NCBI GenBank assembly: GCA_030648035.1
Contig: JAUSII010000105.1
Span: forward strand, 1 to 40,222
Source: Deltaproteobacteria bacterium
GTDB lineage: Bacteria > UBA10199 > SPLOWO2-01-44-7
Length of the DNA: 40,222 nt
Direction: 5' to 3'
Shown piece after piece: positions 15,262 through 23,560 of this stretch. Within the stretch, counting starts at the first letter, position 1. Every line of letters begins with the position of its first letter. The position numbers and the translations under genes are program-made. The notes beneath the pieces were generated by a model, which made no database searches, was not told the DNA's origin, and worked only from the letters and a program-made list of their open reading frames with translations.

Positions 15262-16796
15262 TTCTCGCAGATTTTCCGGTGGAGTTGAACCTGGGTCATC
15301 TCTTCAATGTTTTTGCGTGCCGCGAGTCCGTGCTTTTGTTCCACCTTTTCCAGAAAGGGGAGATAGCGGTGGTAATCAAGCCAGGCCTGATCCCTGAACT
15401 TCAAAATTTCTGATGCCTGCAGATGTTCTGTCGGCAAGGGTTTGGTGTTGTAGGAGTGGAATGAAAATTCGGTGTACTCCTGGGGCAGGTCGACACCTTG
15501 ATCCAGGGCCTCTTTGTAGAGTTGGCTGCCGGGTAAAGCCATGACAGCATAAGCATTCCAGGCCAGCGTACAGAGCTCTTTGCTGGTATCCAGTGTGCGT
15601 TGCATGGTTTTAAAATCATCACCCGGAAGACCGAAAAGATAATTGGCCATCACTTCGATATCTGCATCGTGCACCCTCTTGATGACATCGCGAATGTCGA
15701 CATCTTCGAAGGATCCCTTGGTTGCCTGCAGGCGGATTTTTTTGTCACTGCTTTCGATCCCCAGGCAGAGCCATCTGATTCCCGCTTCGCGGACAAGTTT
15801 CAGGTTTTCCGGTTTGCGGGCGGTGTCGACGCGCGAATAGGCCCACATGTTCAATTCCTTGCCGTAGGGGCGCTCTTTCAGAAGTTTGCAGAGGGGGACG
15901 TAGTATTTCTGGTTGAGCAAAAACATTTCGTCGCTGATGCGCAGTGTGCGAACACCCATTGCGGCCAGCTTGTCGAATTCCTGGATGATGAACTCCGGCG
16001 ACCAGAAACGCATGCTGGAATAGTTGGAGGCGACACCGACTTCTGCATTGTCGTTGCGATTGATAATATTGATCATACAGAAAGAACAACGAAAGGAGCA
16101 ACCGAGCGAAGTATAAATGGCAGCATACGGTGAGCGATTTTCTTCAATATAGGAGGCATGCCACATCGGAGCACGATATAAATCGAATGGTTTGTTGCGA
16201 AAGGGAAGAAGATCCCACGCGTAACCGGGAAGATCGGTGTCCATTTTTTCCTGCGGAACAACAGGCGAAGGAAGGTTCAGGTGGGGCTTTCCATCCTTGC
16301 GATAGCCGATCCCCTTCACATTTTCCCACGCACGCGGGTCGGAAACATCTTCCTTTAAAAGATGATGGAGGGCATAGACCCCTTCATTGGTGAATACAAT
16401 ATCGATGGAGGGTTCCTCTTCGAGCGTTTTGATGGGCAGGGATTGCACATAGGAACCGACCACCGCCACCGGAGTGGAGATGCCGGACTCTTTGAGAGCC
16501 TTGGCGAGCTTGACGATGCCCCCCATGCTGACCGTTCCGGCATTCGGGTTCTGGCCGTAGCCGACAAAACAGATCAGTCGCGGATTTTTTTCACCGATTT
16601 TTTGTGTGGCCTGCTCCAGGGTGAGCCCTTCGGCGTTGACATCGAGAATGCCAACTTTATAGCCGACACTGCGGCACGATTGCGCCAGCAGAAGAGCCCA
16701 TGTGGGGGTTTCAATTGCCGAATATTTGTTGGCGAGGCCCTGGTAAATTTCCTGGTGGTTTCCAGGATTGATGAACAAAACATCAAGTCGATTCAT
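15258..16796 (-). CDS. B12-binding-domain radical SAM protein
   Basis: The 512-residue protein has a cobalamin-binding-like N-terminal domain (residues ~1-150) beginning DVLFINPGNHQEIY. The radical SAM cysteines lie in CSFRCSFC (233, 237, 240). The B12 His-ligand motif is altered to LDVNAEG (Asn instead of His). It also contains LGIESSDKKIR and MANYLFGLPGDD, standard blocks of Elp3/B12-type radical SAM enzymes, and ends in a basic helical tail. The reaction is unknown. A separate promoter and a hairpin containing the Shine-Dalgarno sequence lie in the 84-bp gap upstream. The 3' end overlaps the convergent GT2 gene. Confidence 0.85.
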   Translation of the reverse strand: MNRLDVLFINPGNHQEIYQGLANKYSAIETPTWALLLAQSCRSVGYKVGILDVNAEGLTLEQATQKIGEKNPRLICFVGYGQNPNAGTVSMGGIVKLAKALKESGISTPVAVVGSYVQSLPIKTLEEEPSIDIVFTNEGVYALHHLLKEDVSDPRAWENVKGIGYRKDGKPHLNLPSPVVPQEKMDTDLPGYAWDLLPFRNKPFDLYRAPMWHASYIEENRSPYAAIYTSLGCSFRCSFCMINIINRNDNAEVGVASNYSSMRFWSPEFIIQEFDKLAAMGVRTLRISDEMFLLNQKYYVPLCKLLKERPYGKELNMWAYSRVDTARKPENLKLVREAGIRWLCLGIESSDKKIRLQATKGSFEDVDIRDVIKRVHDADIEVMANYLFGLPGDDFKTMQRTLDTSKELCTLAWNAYAVMALPGSQLYKEALDQGVDLPQEYTEFSFHSYNTKPLPTEHLQASEILKFRDQAWLDYHRYLPFLEKVEQKHGLAARKNIEEMTQVQLHRKICEN

Positions 16797-16805
16797 GTGA
16801 TTTTT

Positions 16806-16819
16806 CCCTCAAAAGAGGG
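16806..16819 (-). promoter_or_regulatory. Leader hairpin enclosing the Shine-Dalgarno sequence
   Basis: On the minus strand CCCTC-TTTT-GAGGG forms a 5-bp stem with a 4-nt loop. The GAGGG half is the only Shine-Dalgarno-like sequence before the ATG at 16796 (9 nt spacer). Folding would hide it, so translation of the downstream radical SAM gene may be damped or conditional. The stem is short and the effect is inference. Confidence 0.4.
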
Positions 16820-16822
16820 CTC

Positions 16823-16850
16823 ATTAAGACATAGACACAGGCTTTGTCAA
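16823..16850 (-). promoter_or_regulatory. Probable promoter of the radical SAM gene at 15258-16796
   Basis: A perfect TTGACA (-35, 16850-16845 on the minus strand) is followed after 16 bp by CTTAAT (16828-16823, four of six matches to the -10 consensus). Transcription would start near 16816, just before or inside the leader hairpin. This would give the gene its own message in addition to read-through from the membrane protein gene. Confidence 0.4.
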
Positions 16851-16880
16851 TTATTTACTAACATTATTTAGTTCCCGAAT

Positions 16881-18332
16881 TTAAGGCGAGAGGCGGCTTT
16901 TGATGGCGTAGGTGTAGAGACTTAAAGTGGCAGAGGCGGCTTTGCTTTTGGAGGTGCAGGCCGGTTCTGTTTGGGCGGCAGAGAGTTCTTTGGAAATCTG
17001 TCTGGCCATAGAGCTTTCAACTTGCGAAATTTTTGTCTTCAAATTTTGTCTCTCTGTGGGGCACGTGGCCTCTGCCAATTGCCGCACGGTTTGTGAAGCG
17101 AAGGGTAAAAACAGTTCCGATTTGATGAAAAGCCCCGCACCCACGCAGTAGATCAGCATCAAGGCAATGATCGCCGATTTTTTTTCTCTCCAGCAAAGAA
17201 CCGCACAGATGGCGGCGGTCAGCAGAATAAAATCGGCAATATGCATCTGGCTATAGGCATGCACCATCGCATTTTGCGGCATGAGAAACTGCCAACTGAT
17301 GCTGGCCAGTCCCCATAACGCCAGAAATTGAAACAGTAATCTGTTTTGTTTTGCAATGTCCCTCAAGTTTGAAAAACAGACCCCGATGATCAGAATCGCG
17401 GAAAGGCCCGCAAACCAGAGGAGGCCAAAAAATATTTTTGCCAGATGTTTTGCAAAAGAATAACTCATTTCCACTACCGCCGCGTTCCCCAAGCTTCTTG
17501 TCTTGGCTCGTTGTGACAGGTCGAAGAGTGCCTCCTGCACGCCTCCCAGCGCCCAGGCGTTGTGAATCACCCGCAAAAGTATAGGCAATAAAAATCCGAG
17601 AAAGAAAAAGCAGAGCCAAGGCGCCGGTTTTTTAAAAAGGTTCCCCTCCCGTTTCCAGATGCAAAAACAGGTGATGAAAAACAGGGGCACCAGCCATTCA
17701 AAAGAGACCCAGACGTGCAAAAAATAGAGAAGGATTCCCCACCCGAGTGAGGCTCGGAAAAAAAGATATCTGACACACCAGAAAAAGGAGGCGAATTGAA
17801 GAAACTGGCTAAAAGAGAGTTGCTGGATGTTGTCTGCGAAACACAAAAAAGAGGGACTGAAGGCCAGGAGAACAAAGACGATAAAAAAAAGAGCGGTCTG
17901 GTCTTCGCTCTCCAGATTATTTTTTTGGGCAAGACTTTGAAAGTCAAAGACCGCTTTAACGGCAAACACAAGACCCAATAGGGATAGAAATATGGCCGCA
18001 ATCCGGGCGGCCATTTCACTGTGATCAAAAAGAAGATAAACGGCACCGAAAACCCAGTAGGGTAGGGCGGGATAATGGGTGTAGAAATATGGCTTCAATG
18101 ATTCTGAAGTCTGCGGGCCATCGGGCATGGTTTCAAAGATCGGCATGAAGCGGGTTTTGATGCCCCCAAATTTTTCAAAGTTGTCTGCGGTGGTCACCAG
18201 GATTTTTTCAGCCAGATAGTCGCCGGTATAGTGGAGATTCTGGGTGTGGTCGGAAAAAAGGCGCAGTGTTAAAATAAGCGCAAAGAAAATAAAAAAAAAG
18301 ACCGGAACAAAATATTTTCTAGCGTATCTCAT
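16881..18332 (-). CDS. Polytopic membrane protein, GT-C (GT39/ArnT-like) candidate
   Basis: A 483-residue protein with about ten hydrophobic segments between residues 7 and 400 and a soluble, Ser/Ala-rich tail. An acidic residue soon after the first membrane helix (HYTGDYLAEKIL, about 35-48) and the motif YFYTHYPALPYWVFG match the periplasmic loop region of lipid-linked sugar transferases such as ArnT/PMT. In that family an Asp or Glu in the first loop is catalytic. The assignment to a transferase is tentative; it might instead be a polymerase-like protein. Start ATG 18332 overlaps the preceding radical SAM gene by 14 bp; a TTG three codons upstream is in frame. It sits between two B12-type radical SAM genes. 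Confidence 0.65.
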   Translation of the reverse strand: MRYARKYFVPVFFFIFFALILTLRLFSDHTQNLHYTGDYLAEKILVTTADNFEKFGGIKTRFMPIFETMPDGPQTSESLKPYFYTHYPALPYWVFGAVYLLFDHSEMAARIAAIFLSLLGLVFAVKAVFDFQSLAQKNNLESEDQTALFFIVFVLLAFSPSFLCFADNIQQLSFSQFLQFASFFWCVRYLFFRASLGWGILLYFLHVWVSFEWLVPLFFITCFCIWKREGNLFKKPAPWLCFFFLGFLLPILLRVIHNAWALGGVQEALFDLSQRAKTRSLGNAAVVEMSYSFAKHLAKIFFGLLWFAGLSAILIIGVCFSNLRDIAKQNRLLFQFLALWGLASISWQFLMPQNAMVHAYSQMHIADFILLTAAICAVLCWREKKSAIIALMLIYCVGAGLFIKSELFLPFASQTVRQLAEATCPTERQNLKTKISQVESSMARQISKELSAAQTEPACTSKSKAASATLSLYTYAIKSRLSP

Positions 18333-20031
18333 TGTTGACAAGTTGTTGCAGGGCCTGCTGGGTATAACGCTGTTGAACGTCTATTTTGACCCCTTCCTTA
18401 AGGCTCTCGTCCCGTTCTGCTGCAGAAGGGATTCCGGCGGCGGCCAGCTGGGCTCGGTCGAAATCGCTTCCAACACTGTTCAAATCAAAATCCTGGGGCG
18501 TGAAGCCCTTGTATTTGAGAACCATATTGGTCCAGACATAAAGCCAGTAGAAAAAATTGGTGAAGAGGCCCGGAGCTTTGCGGCTGTTTTTTGCGGCGAG
18601 ATATCCCGCCTTGCAAACGACCCAAAAGCAATCAGGACGGAGAAGATAAAATATTCTCTGGAACATCATCGACATATTTTTTGCGTTCCCAATCTGGCTT
18701 TTCAAATAGGGTAGAGGTGACGCATAGCCACCCGTTTTAATGGGGATGAAATTAGGGCTGTCGACCATCAGTTCCACATTTTTTTTGAATCGCCTGTATT
18801 GATAAGAGGGGCGTGAAAAATCTTTTACAAACTTGAGAAATCCAGAGACAAGAAACTCCCTGTCCTGAAGATAGAGAATATTGGTGGTGACTTTTTTCCT
18901 CTCGATTGCCACGTCTTTGCGCTCGATAAGCCGCCCACTTTTTTTCATGCGGGCATACAAGGGGGTGCCAGCCAGAGCCATGAGAAACGAGGGATCGCCG
19001 CCGATGGTGCCTGTTTCAACCAGAAAATCGAGTGTCTCTTGGAAGACATTTTCGGTGTCCGAATCGAAACCGAAAATCAGCCCGGGTGCGATGATAAATC
19101 CGTAGGAATAAAGGGTCATCACCGCTTCTTCCAGGGCGTTCATATTTTGTACTTTGGCTGTTTCCAGAAGAGAGTTGCGATTGACCGATTCGATGCCGAT
19201 AAACAGAATACTGAAACCGATCTGCCGCATTTTGGTCATCAATTTTGGCATCTTGTAAATATTGATGGTCAGCCATGTAAAAAGGGACACGTTGGCGCCG
19301 GTCCTGTTTTTCCACTCCAGAAGGGCGTCACAGCAGGCGATGGCCCATTGCGTGTCGCCGATGAAATTGTCGCAGGCAATCTGGAATTTGGTGATGCCCC
19401 GCTTGTAGCACTCATCCATCTCTTCAATGAAGAGCCCAATGTCTTTGGCGTTGGTCTGGTTGTTGCCGGGCAAAACACGGATATCGCAAAATTCACACAG
19501 AAAAGGGCACCCACGCGAGGCTTCCACCACGGCACCATAGTAGCTGTGTTTTTTCTGGTCCATCAGATCGAAGCGGATTTTTTTGGCTTTTAAAAGGGGA
19601 TGCCTGGGTGCGCGGAGGATGCGGTCCAACTTGTGGTGCGTGCCATTCTCATAATGACCCAGAAATTCCGGCAGAGAGGTTTCTCCATCGAGGATGAACA
19701 GGTAATCAAACGCTCCGAGCAATTTGAGCTTCCCCTCTTTTTCAAAAGACCAGGTGATGGGGCCACCCAAGAGATAGGTCGCCTTTGGAAAACGCTTTTT
19801 CAGTTTTTCCATCGTTTGGGTCATGGCACCCAGATCCTGGTTAATGCCGCTGAAGGCAAAGATGTCAGCGGGCCCGCATCGGTTGATCTCTTCCAGTCGA
19901 CAATCGACGATTTCGATGTCCCACTGTGAAGGGACATAGGCGGCAAGATAGTAGGCCCAGAGGGGAACAAATTGCGTCCCGTAATTCTGGTCGTAATAAT
20001 CTTCGGGGGAATGAACAAAGGTGATTTTCAC
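18319..20031 (-). CDS. B12-binding-domain radical SAM protein with extended C-terminus
   Basis: A 570-residue protein starting MKITFVHSPEDYYDQNYG. A cobalamin-like Rossmann domain spans residues ~1-130 and the radical SAM triad is in CPFLCEFC (175, 179, 182). GIESVNRNSL and PGLIFGFDSDTENVF are family blocks. The usual DxHxxG is replaced by VDCRLEE, so no cobalt-ligating His. After the core there is a ~200-residue extension with hydrophobic patches near 450-500, resembling the DUF4070-type tail found in hopanoid- and glycan-associated members. The function is unknown. It is the first gene of the minus-strand trio and diverges from the GT-C-like gene at 20128 across a 96-bp gap. Confidence 0.85.
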   Translation of the reverse strand: MKITFVHSPEDYYDQNYGTQFVPLWAYYLAAYVPSQWDIEIVDCRLEEINRCGPADIFAFSGINQDLGAMTQTMEKLKKRFPKATYLLGGPITWSFEKEGKLKLLGAFDYLFILDGETSLPEFLGHYENGTHHKLDRILRAPRHPLLKAKKIRFDLMDQKKHSYYGAVVEASRGCPFLCEFCDIRVLPGNNQTNAKDIGLFIEEMDECYKRGITKFQIACDNFIGDTQWAIACCDALLEWKNRTGANVSLFTWLTINIYKMPKLMTKMRQIGFSILFIGIESVNRNSLLETAKVQNMNALEEAVMTLYSYGFIIAPGLIFGFDSDTENVFQETLDFLVETGTIGGDPSFLMALAGTPLYARMKKSGRLIERKDVAIERKKVTTNILYLQDREFLVSGFLKFVKDFSRPSYQYRRFKKNVELMVDSPNFIPIKTGGYASPLPYLKSQIGNAKNMSMMFQRIFYLLRPDCFWVVCKAGYLAAKNSRKAPGLFTNFFYWLYVWTNMVLKYKGFTPQDFDLNSVGSDFDRAQLAAAGIPSAAERDESLKEGVKIDVQQRYTQQALQQLVNNEIR

Positions 20032-20127
20032 GTGTGGCGGAAGCTATACAAGAGCTCTTATAAAATCAAGTGTCAGTATAATGATCCCAAATTGACGTTG
20101 TGAAACATCTATGGCATTGGATTTTTT
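20032..20127. promoter_or_regulatory. Divergent promoter region
   Basis: This 96-bp AT-rich gap separates the radical SAM gene (-) and the membrane protein gene (+). A perfect TATAAT lies at 20077-20082 on the plus strand but without a convincing -35. On the minus strand TATAGC (20048-20043) follows TTGATT (20069-20064) at a short 15-bp spacing. Each is weak alone; the need for divergent promoters here is the stronger argument. Confidence 0.35.
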
Positions 20128-21807
20128 GTGAAAATCACCCGGAATTTTGTTTTATGCCACTATTTGAGCGGGTTTTTTCTCTTTCTGGCAGGCTGGTTTA
20201 TTGGACTCTCACCCATTGTCCTTTTCGGCATTCCCCTCTTTTTTTATTCCGCCGCCATTTTATGCAGTCGAAAATATTTTAGGGAAATAAAATGGTCATT
20301 CGTCAGGGAAAAACTGACGGGCCTGCCTCCTTTGCCGGTGTGTGTGATTATCCTTTTTTTAATCCTGAATTTTTTGTTTTCCCTTCTTCCTCCGACAGAA
20401 CACATTGAAGCCGATTCTCTGCTCTATAATCTGACTATTCCATGGCAATACTATCTTCGGGGCGGGGTTGTCCCTCTGGACTGGTCGATGAATGACAAAT
20501 TTCCGCTCTATTTGCAGATGGCGGAACTGCCATTCACGGTTTTGACTTTTCCATGGGCGGTCAAGGTCTGGGTCATTTTTTCATGGCCGGCCCTGTTGGT
20601 GGTTATCTGGAATATGGCGGAGCTGCTCAGTTTTCAGAGGGAAGAAAGAGCCTGGCTTGTGGCCATGATCAGCGCTTTGGCCCTTCTGGGAAAACAGTTT
20701 GGAGCGGCCAATTTTGATATTATCAACACGGTTTATATTCTGTCCGGTTTTTACTATCTGGTGCGGGCGTCCGGTTCCAAAAAATCGGGCGACATTGTTT
20801 GGGGGGCCATTTTTTTAGGCATGGCCTGTGCCACCAAAACCTTTCTGGTCTCTCTGGTGCTGGTCTGGCTTTTCGCCTTTTCAATCTGGAAACTTTTTTG
20901 CTCCCGCAGTTCTTTTACAAAAAGAGAGTTGGGGCTGATGTTTTTCCCTCTTCTTTCGGCCGTGATTTTTATGGCTCCTTTCTTGATCCGCAATGCTTTC
21001 ATAACCGGCAATCCTTTTTTCCCCCTGTTTGAGAATTGGCTGGGTCCTGTGATTGAAAACAGAATCCATCATGAAGTGATCCAGCACGCAAAATACGGTT
21101 ACGGATATGGAAGAGGTTTTTTCGATTTTATTCTCATGCCCTTCCGAATGGTTTGGCCCTTTCCCAATCCGATCATGCATTTTGATTACTGGACCGATCC
21201 GGTGCTTCTGGTTTTTCTGTCTGGCGCCTTTTTTTCTCTCCGTCGGCGTCTCTCCGGCTCTTGGGGGCTCCTTTTCATTGTTGCCCTCCTGGTCTACACA
21301 GTCTTTTTTATGGGGAGTCAGCAGGGCCGATATTTTTATCCCTTCTGGATTCTGGTGGCTCTGCTCGGGGGACAACAGGTGTTCCGGTGGTTTGGGCCAA
21401 AAATGAGGAGGGCGATCTTGATGGGACAGTCGGTGATAGGAGTGACCTGTTTCCTGTTTTTTCACCGCGATGCACTGGCCCACCTGAAATATCTTCCCGC
21501 GGGTAAATATCTGGAAGAATCCTCTTTTTCCCATGTCTGGAACAAAAATCTGGAGGGGCTGAATGTCCGGCAATTGTGCCTGCGTCAGGGACCGGGTGAT
21601 TCCATTATCGACATTTTTTATTTCACGGTTCCGGTAAAAATCCTGGGTCATACGACCAGCCTTCTTCCTCTGGATGAGCGGTTTGTAGGAGATTGCGACC
21701 GGTTCATGATCGGCATGCAATGGCCCCACGAAAAAATCCACACCCTCGAAGGAAAAGGGATGCTTGTTACAAAGGAACAGTTTTTAAATGCGACTTTTGA
21801 AAAATAA
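20128..21807 (+). CDS. Polytopic membrane protein, GT-C/GT39-like
   Basis: A 559-residue protein with roughly eleven membrane segments. After the second or third helix comes PPTEHIEADSLLYNLTIPW, with acidic residues where GT-C enzymes keep their catalytic Asp/Glu, then a YLRGGVVPLDWSMNDKFP loop. The C-terminal ~130 residues are soluble. This order suits a transferase using polyprenyl-phosphate sugars at the periplasmic face, possibly fed by the GtrB-like enzymes; a Wzy-type polymerase role remains possible. The start is GTG 20128, since an in-frame stop at 20101 and the absence of ATG leave few choices, and no clear ribosome-binding site is seen. The 3' end overlaps the next membrane protein gene by 20 bp. 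Confidence 0.7.
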   Translation: MKITRNFVLCHYLSGFFLFLAGWFIGLSPIVLFGIPLFFYSAAILCSRKYFREIKWSFVREKLTGLPPLPVCVIILFLILNFLFSLLPPTEHIEADSLLYNLTIPWQYYLRGGVVPLDWSMNDKFPLYLQMAELPFTVLTFPWAVKVWVIFSWPALLVVIWNMAELLSFQREERAWLVAMISALALLGKQFGAANFDIINTVYILSGFYYLVRASGSKKSGDIVWGAIFLGMACATKTFLVSLVLVWLFAFSIWKLFCSRSSFTKRELGLMFFPLLSAVIFMAPFLIRNAFITGNPFFPLFENWLGPVIENRIHHEVIQHAKYGYGYGRGFFDFILMPFRMVWPFPNPIMHFDYWTDPVLLVFLSGAFFSLRRRLSGSWGLLFIVALLVYTVFFMGSQQGRYFYPFWILVALLGGQQVFRWFGPKMRRAILMGQSVIGVTCFLFFHRDALAHLKYLPAGKYLEESSFSHVWNKNLEGLNVRQLCLRQGPGDSIIDIFYFTVPVKILGHTTSLLPLDERFVGDCDRFMIGMQWPHEKIHTLEGKGMLVTKEQFLNATFEK

Positions 21808-23203
21808 ATATTTTCTTCTCTTTCTTCTCATTCTCTCCGCCCTTTTTTTGGCCTCGATCAATTTTCCCCACGGCAATTTCGAGGATGTGGATGTCATAGA
21901 AATTATCAAAAGTGCCTGGAAATTTCCGGCGGAAGGTTATGGGCCCAGTCGGAGTTGGGGGTTCCCCATGTATGAACTCTTTTTGTATCCGACCATCCAG
22001 CATTTCGGCCTTAATGGGGCCAAGGTGGAATCCGTTGTTTTTTATGTTTTGTCCGGACTGTTGTTTTTCAAACTGCTGTTGTATTTGACGAAGAATGTCT
22101 CCCTCTCGTTTCTTGGGAGTCTGGCCTTTCTTGTCCACCCGATTTCCGTTGTGACGAGTTCCGCTATTTCATCCACCAGCCAGGAGATATTTTTTGCACT
22201 GCTCTCCATCACTTTTTTCTTCAGATATTTTTATGAACAGAAACGGAGGCATCTTTTTTGGATGGTCCTCTTTTGCGGTTTTGCAACCGCCACGCGGCAG
22301 GACTATCTGATGCTCGCTTTGAGCCTGGCGACAACCCTTCTTTTTTTAAAAAAACTGAAATGGGATTCTTTCCTGCTGGCCCTGTTTGTCTATGGAACGG
22401 CGGTCTTGGGTCCCTATATTCTTTTCTATGGAGTGGAGCATTTCACCCATCTTTCTCTGCAGTTTATGGGTAATGAAACATTCGCAAGAAAAATTCCAAG
22501 AGCCATTCTTGGGTATATGGCTGTATTGGGTTTGCCGATTTTATTTCTGGGGTTTTTATTTGGTGCCAAGTATCTCCCGCATCCAAAAGAACTTAAGGCT
22601 GGGCTTCTGAAAAATCCGGCCGGGGTTTTATTTTGCTCTGCGGTTTTCTTTTATTTTATCCGTTTTGCCATGTTGCCGGACAAACTGGAATATATGTGGG
22701 TGATTTTTCCCCTTTTCCTGATTCTTGTTTTTACGCATATCCGGCAAAAAAGTTTTCTCATTCCGTTCCTGATCGCTGTTGCCATCCCCGATTTTTTGCA
22801 GATTCATTTGTTCAAGCGGGAAGGCGCAAACATCAAATTGAATATCGGTTTTTCACCCGGGGCTGTGGCTCAAAGCAGAAGTGAACGGTTGAGAAATGAA
22901 TACCGATTTTTTGGAGATTATGAAGCGACGGTGGCCCGGGTGGCTCGGGAAAAATTCGGGTGTCAAAAACATCTTTGGTATCTTGCCGATACGCCGGACA
23001 ATGATTATTGCATTGTCGTCCCTGAAGAGATGCTTCGTTTTTGGAATCCGGATCGTTTGTCGGAGGGGGTTGACAGAAAGAGACTGCTCGAAAGGAAGAT
23101 CATTGTTTTTGATTTTCCGGACAATCGTGGTTGGAGACAATTCTTCCAATTCACTCCCTGGAAACCGCTCAACCCTGCAGATTTTAGACTGATTTCAAGA
23201 TGA
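21788..23203 (+). CDS. Polytopic membrane protein, GT-C/GT39-like
   Basis: The 471-residue protein opens with a basic N-terminus and a strong membrane helix (residues ~6-26). An acidic periplasmic loop GNFEDVDVIEIIKSAW follows, then about eight more helices and a soluble end of ~120 residues. The acidic loop after helix 1 is where GT-C/PMT-like enzymes place the catalytic Asp, and YGPSRSWGFPMYEL is typical of this group. The start ATG 21788 is preceded by AAGGAA at suitable distance. It is translationally coupled to the preceding membrane gene and the pair probably acts together. A T-shaped inverted-repeat element begins 20 nt after its stop. Confidence 0.72.
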   Translation: MRLLKNKYFLLFLLILSALFLASINFPHGNFEDVDVIEIIKSAWKFPAEGYGPSRSWGFPMYELFLYPTIQHFGLNGAKVESVVFYVLSGLLFFKLLLYLTKNVSLSFLGSLAFLVHPISVVTSSAISSTSQEIFFALLSITFFFRYFYEQKRRHLFWMVLFCGFATATRQDYLMLALSLATTLLFLKKLKWDSFLLALFVYGTAVLGPYILFYGVEHFTHLSLQFMGNETFARKIPRAILGYMAVLGLPILFLGFLFGAKYLPHPKELKAGLLKNPAGVLFCSAVFFYFIRFAMLPDKLEYMWVIFPLFLILVFTHIRQKSFLIPFLIAVAIPDFLQIHLFKREGANIKLNIGFSPGAVAQSRSERLRNEYRFFGDYEATVARVAREKFGCQKHLWYLADTPDNDYCIVVPEEMLRFWNPDRLSEGVDRKRLLERKIIVFDFPDNRGWRQFFQFTPWKPLNPADFRLISR

Positions 23204-23223
23204 TCTCCTTGCTTCGATCACTC

Positions 23224-23381
23224 CGATTTTTGAGAGGGAAAATGTGGTGAGCAACTCCCCACTCCGCTTGGGGAGGCCCCCAAGCTCCGTTAGTTCCTCG
23301 GCCCGCCAAGTATAAAATCCCCCGAGGGGATTGGCGGGCCTGCGCAGTCGTTGCTCACCACATTTTCCCTCTCAAAAATCG
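23224..23381. repeat. T-shaped inverted-repeat element 3 (32-bp perfect arms, inner hairpins)
   Basis: Arms 23224-23255 and 23350-23381 are perfect reverse complements over 32 bp. The first inner hairpin pairs CTCCCCA (23255-23261) with TGGGGAG (23269-23275). The second pairs GGCCCGCCAA (23300-23309) with TTGGCGGGCC (23331-23340), with a further ATCCCC/GGGGAT stem inside. An alternative to the first hairpin exists: CTTGGGG (23267-23273) can pair with CCCCAAG (23278-23284), and the two exclude each other. The element begins 20 nt after the stop of the membrane protein gene, as element 1 does after the NusG-like gene. Its sequence is unrelated to elements 1 and 2. Confidence 0.9.
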
Positions 23382-23550
23382 CACCGGCACTACGAACTAA
23401 ATAGCTTGCTGCCAGTCTAAATAATGGTGGGAAGTTTTTTTTATCCACACGATTCAAATGACAAATTTTTTAGTTCATGGTCAAAAGCCGGAAGATGCTG
23501 ATATCTTTAGCTTGCAATTGCCCTCCTTTTTGGCGATTTAGACCCCTCCT

Positions 23551-23556
23551 GGGAGG
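23551..23556 (+). promoter_or_regulatory. Shine-Dalgarno GGGAGG fixing a TTG start
   Basis: GGGAGG followed by TTTC and TTG at 23561 mirrors the AGGAGG-TTTT-TTG arrangement of the NusG-like gene. It also lies in a CCTCCTGGGAGG palindrome (23545-23556) that could partly hide it. Confidence 0.7.
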
Positions 23557-23560
23557 TTTC

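Larger units (their letters stand above)
23204..23560. other. Intergenic region with structured element 3 and the leader of the heptose operon
   Basis: This 357-bp stretch contains no convincing gene. Positions 23224-23381 are taken by the inverted-repeat element. The remaining 23382-23560 is an AT-rich leader that must hold the promoter of the seven-gene operon if the element ends the upstream transcript. An 8-bp inverted repeat GAACTAAA (23394-23401) / TTTAGTTC (23469-23476) lies in it. No promoter matches consensus well enough to name. Confidence 0.7.

Noticed and set aside
20881-21741. Minus-strand reading frame of 286 codons
   Set aside because: It lies opposite the GT-C-like membrane protein; its low-complexity polar composition is what antisense of hydrophobic helices gives.
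4983-23381. MITEs or insertion-sequence remnants
   Set aside because: The three elements have different arm sequences and no clear flanking target duplications. A CATAC near both sides of element 1 is not adjacent to the arms. There is no transposase.
4983-23381. Homology to viral inverted terminal repeats with T-shaped folds
   Set aside because: Only the topology is alike; there is no sequence similarity, no replication gene, and the elements are internal to a biosynthetic locus.
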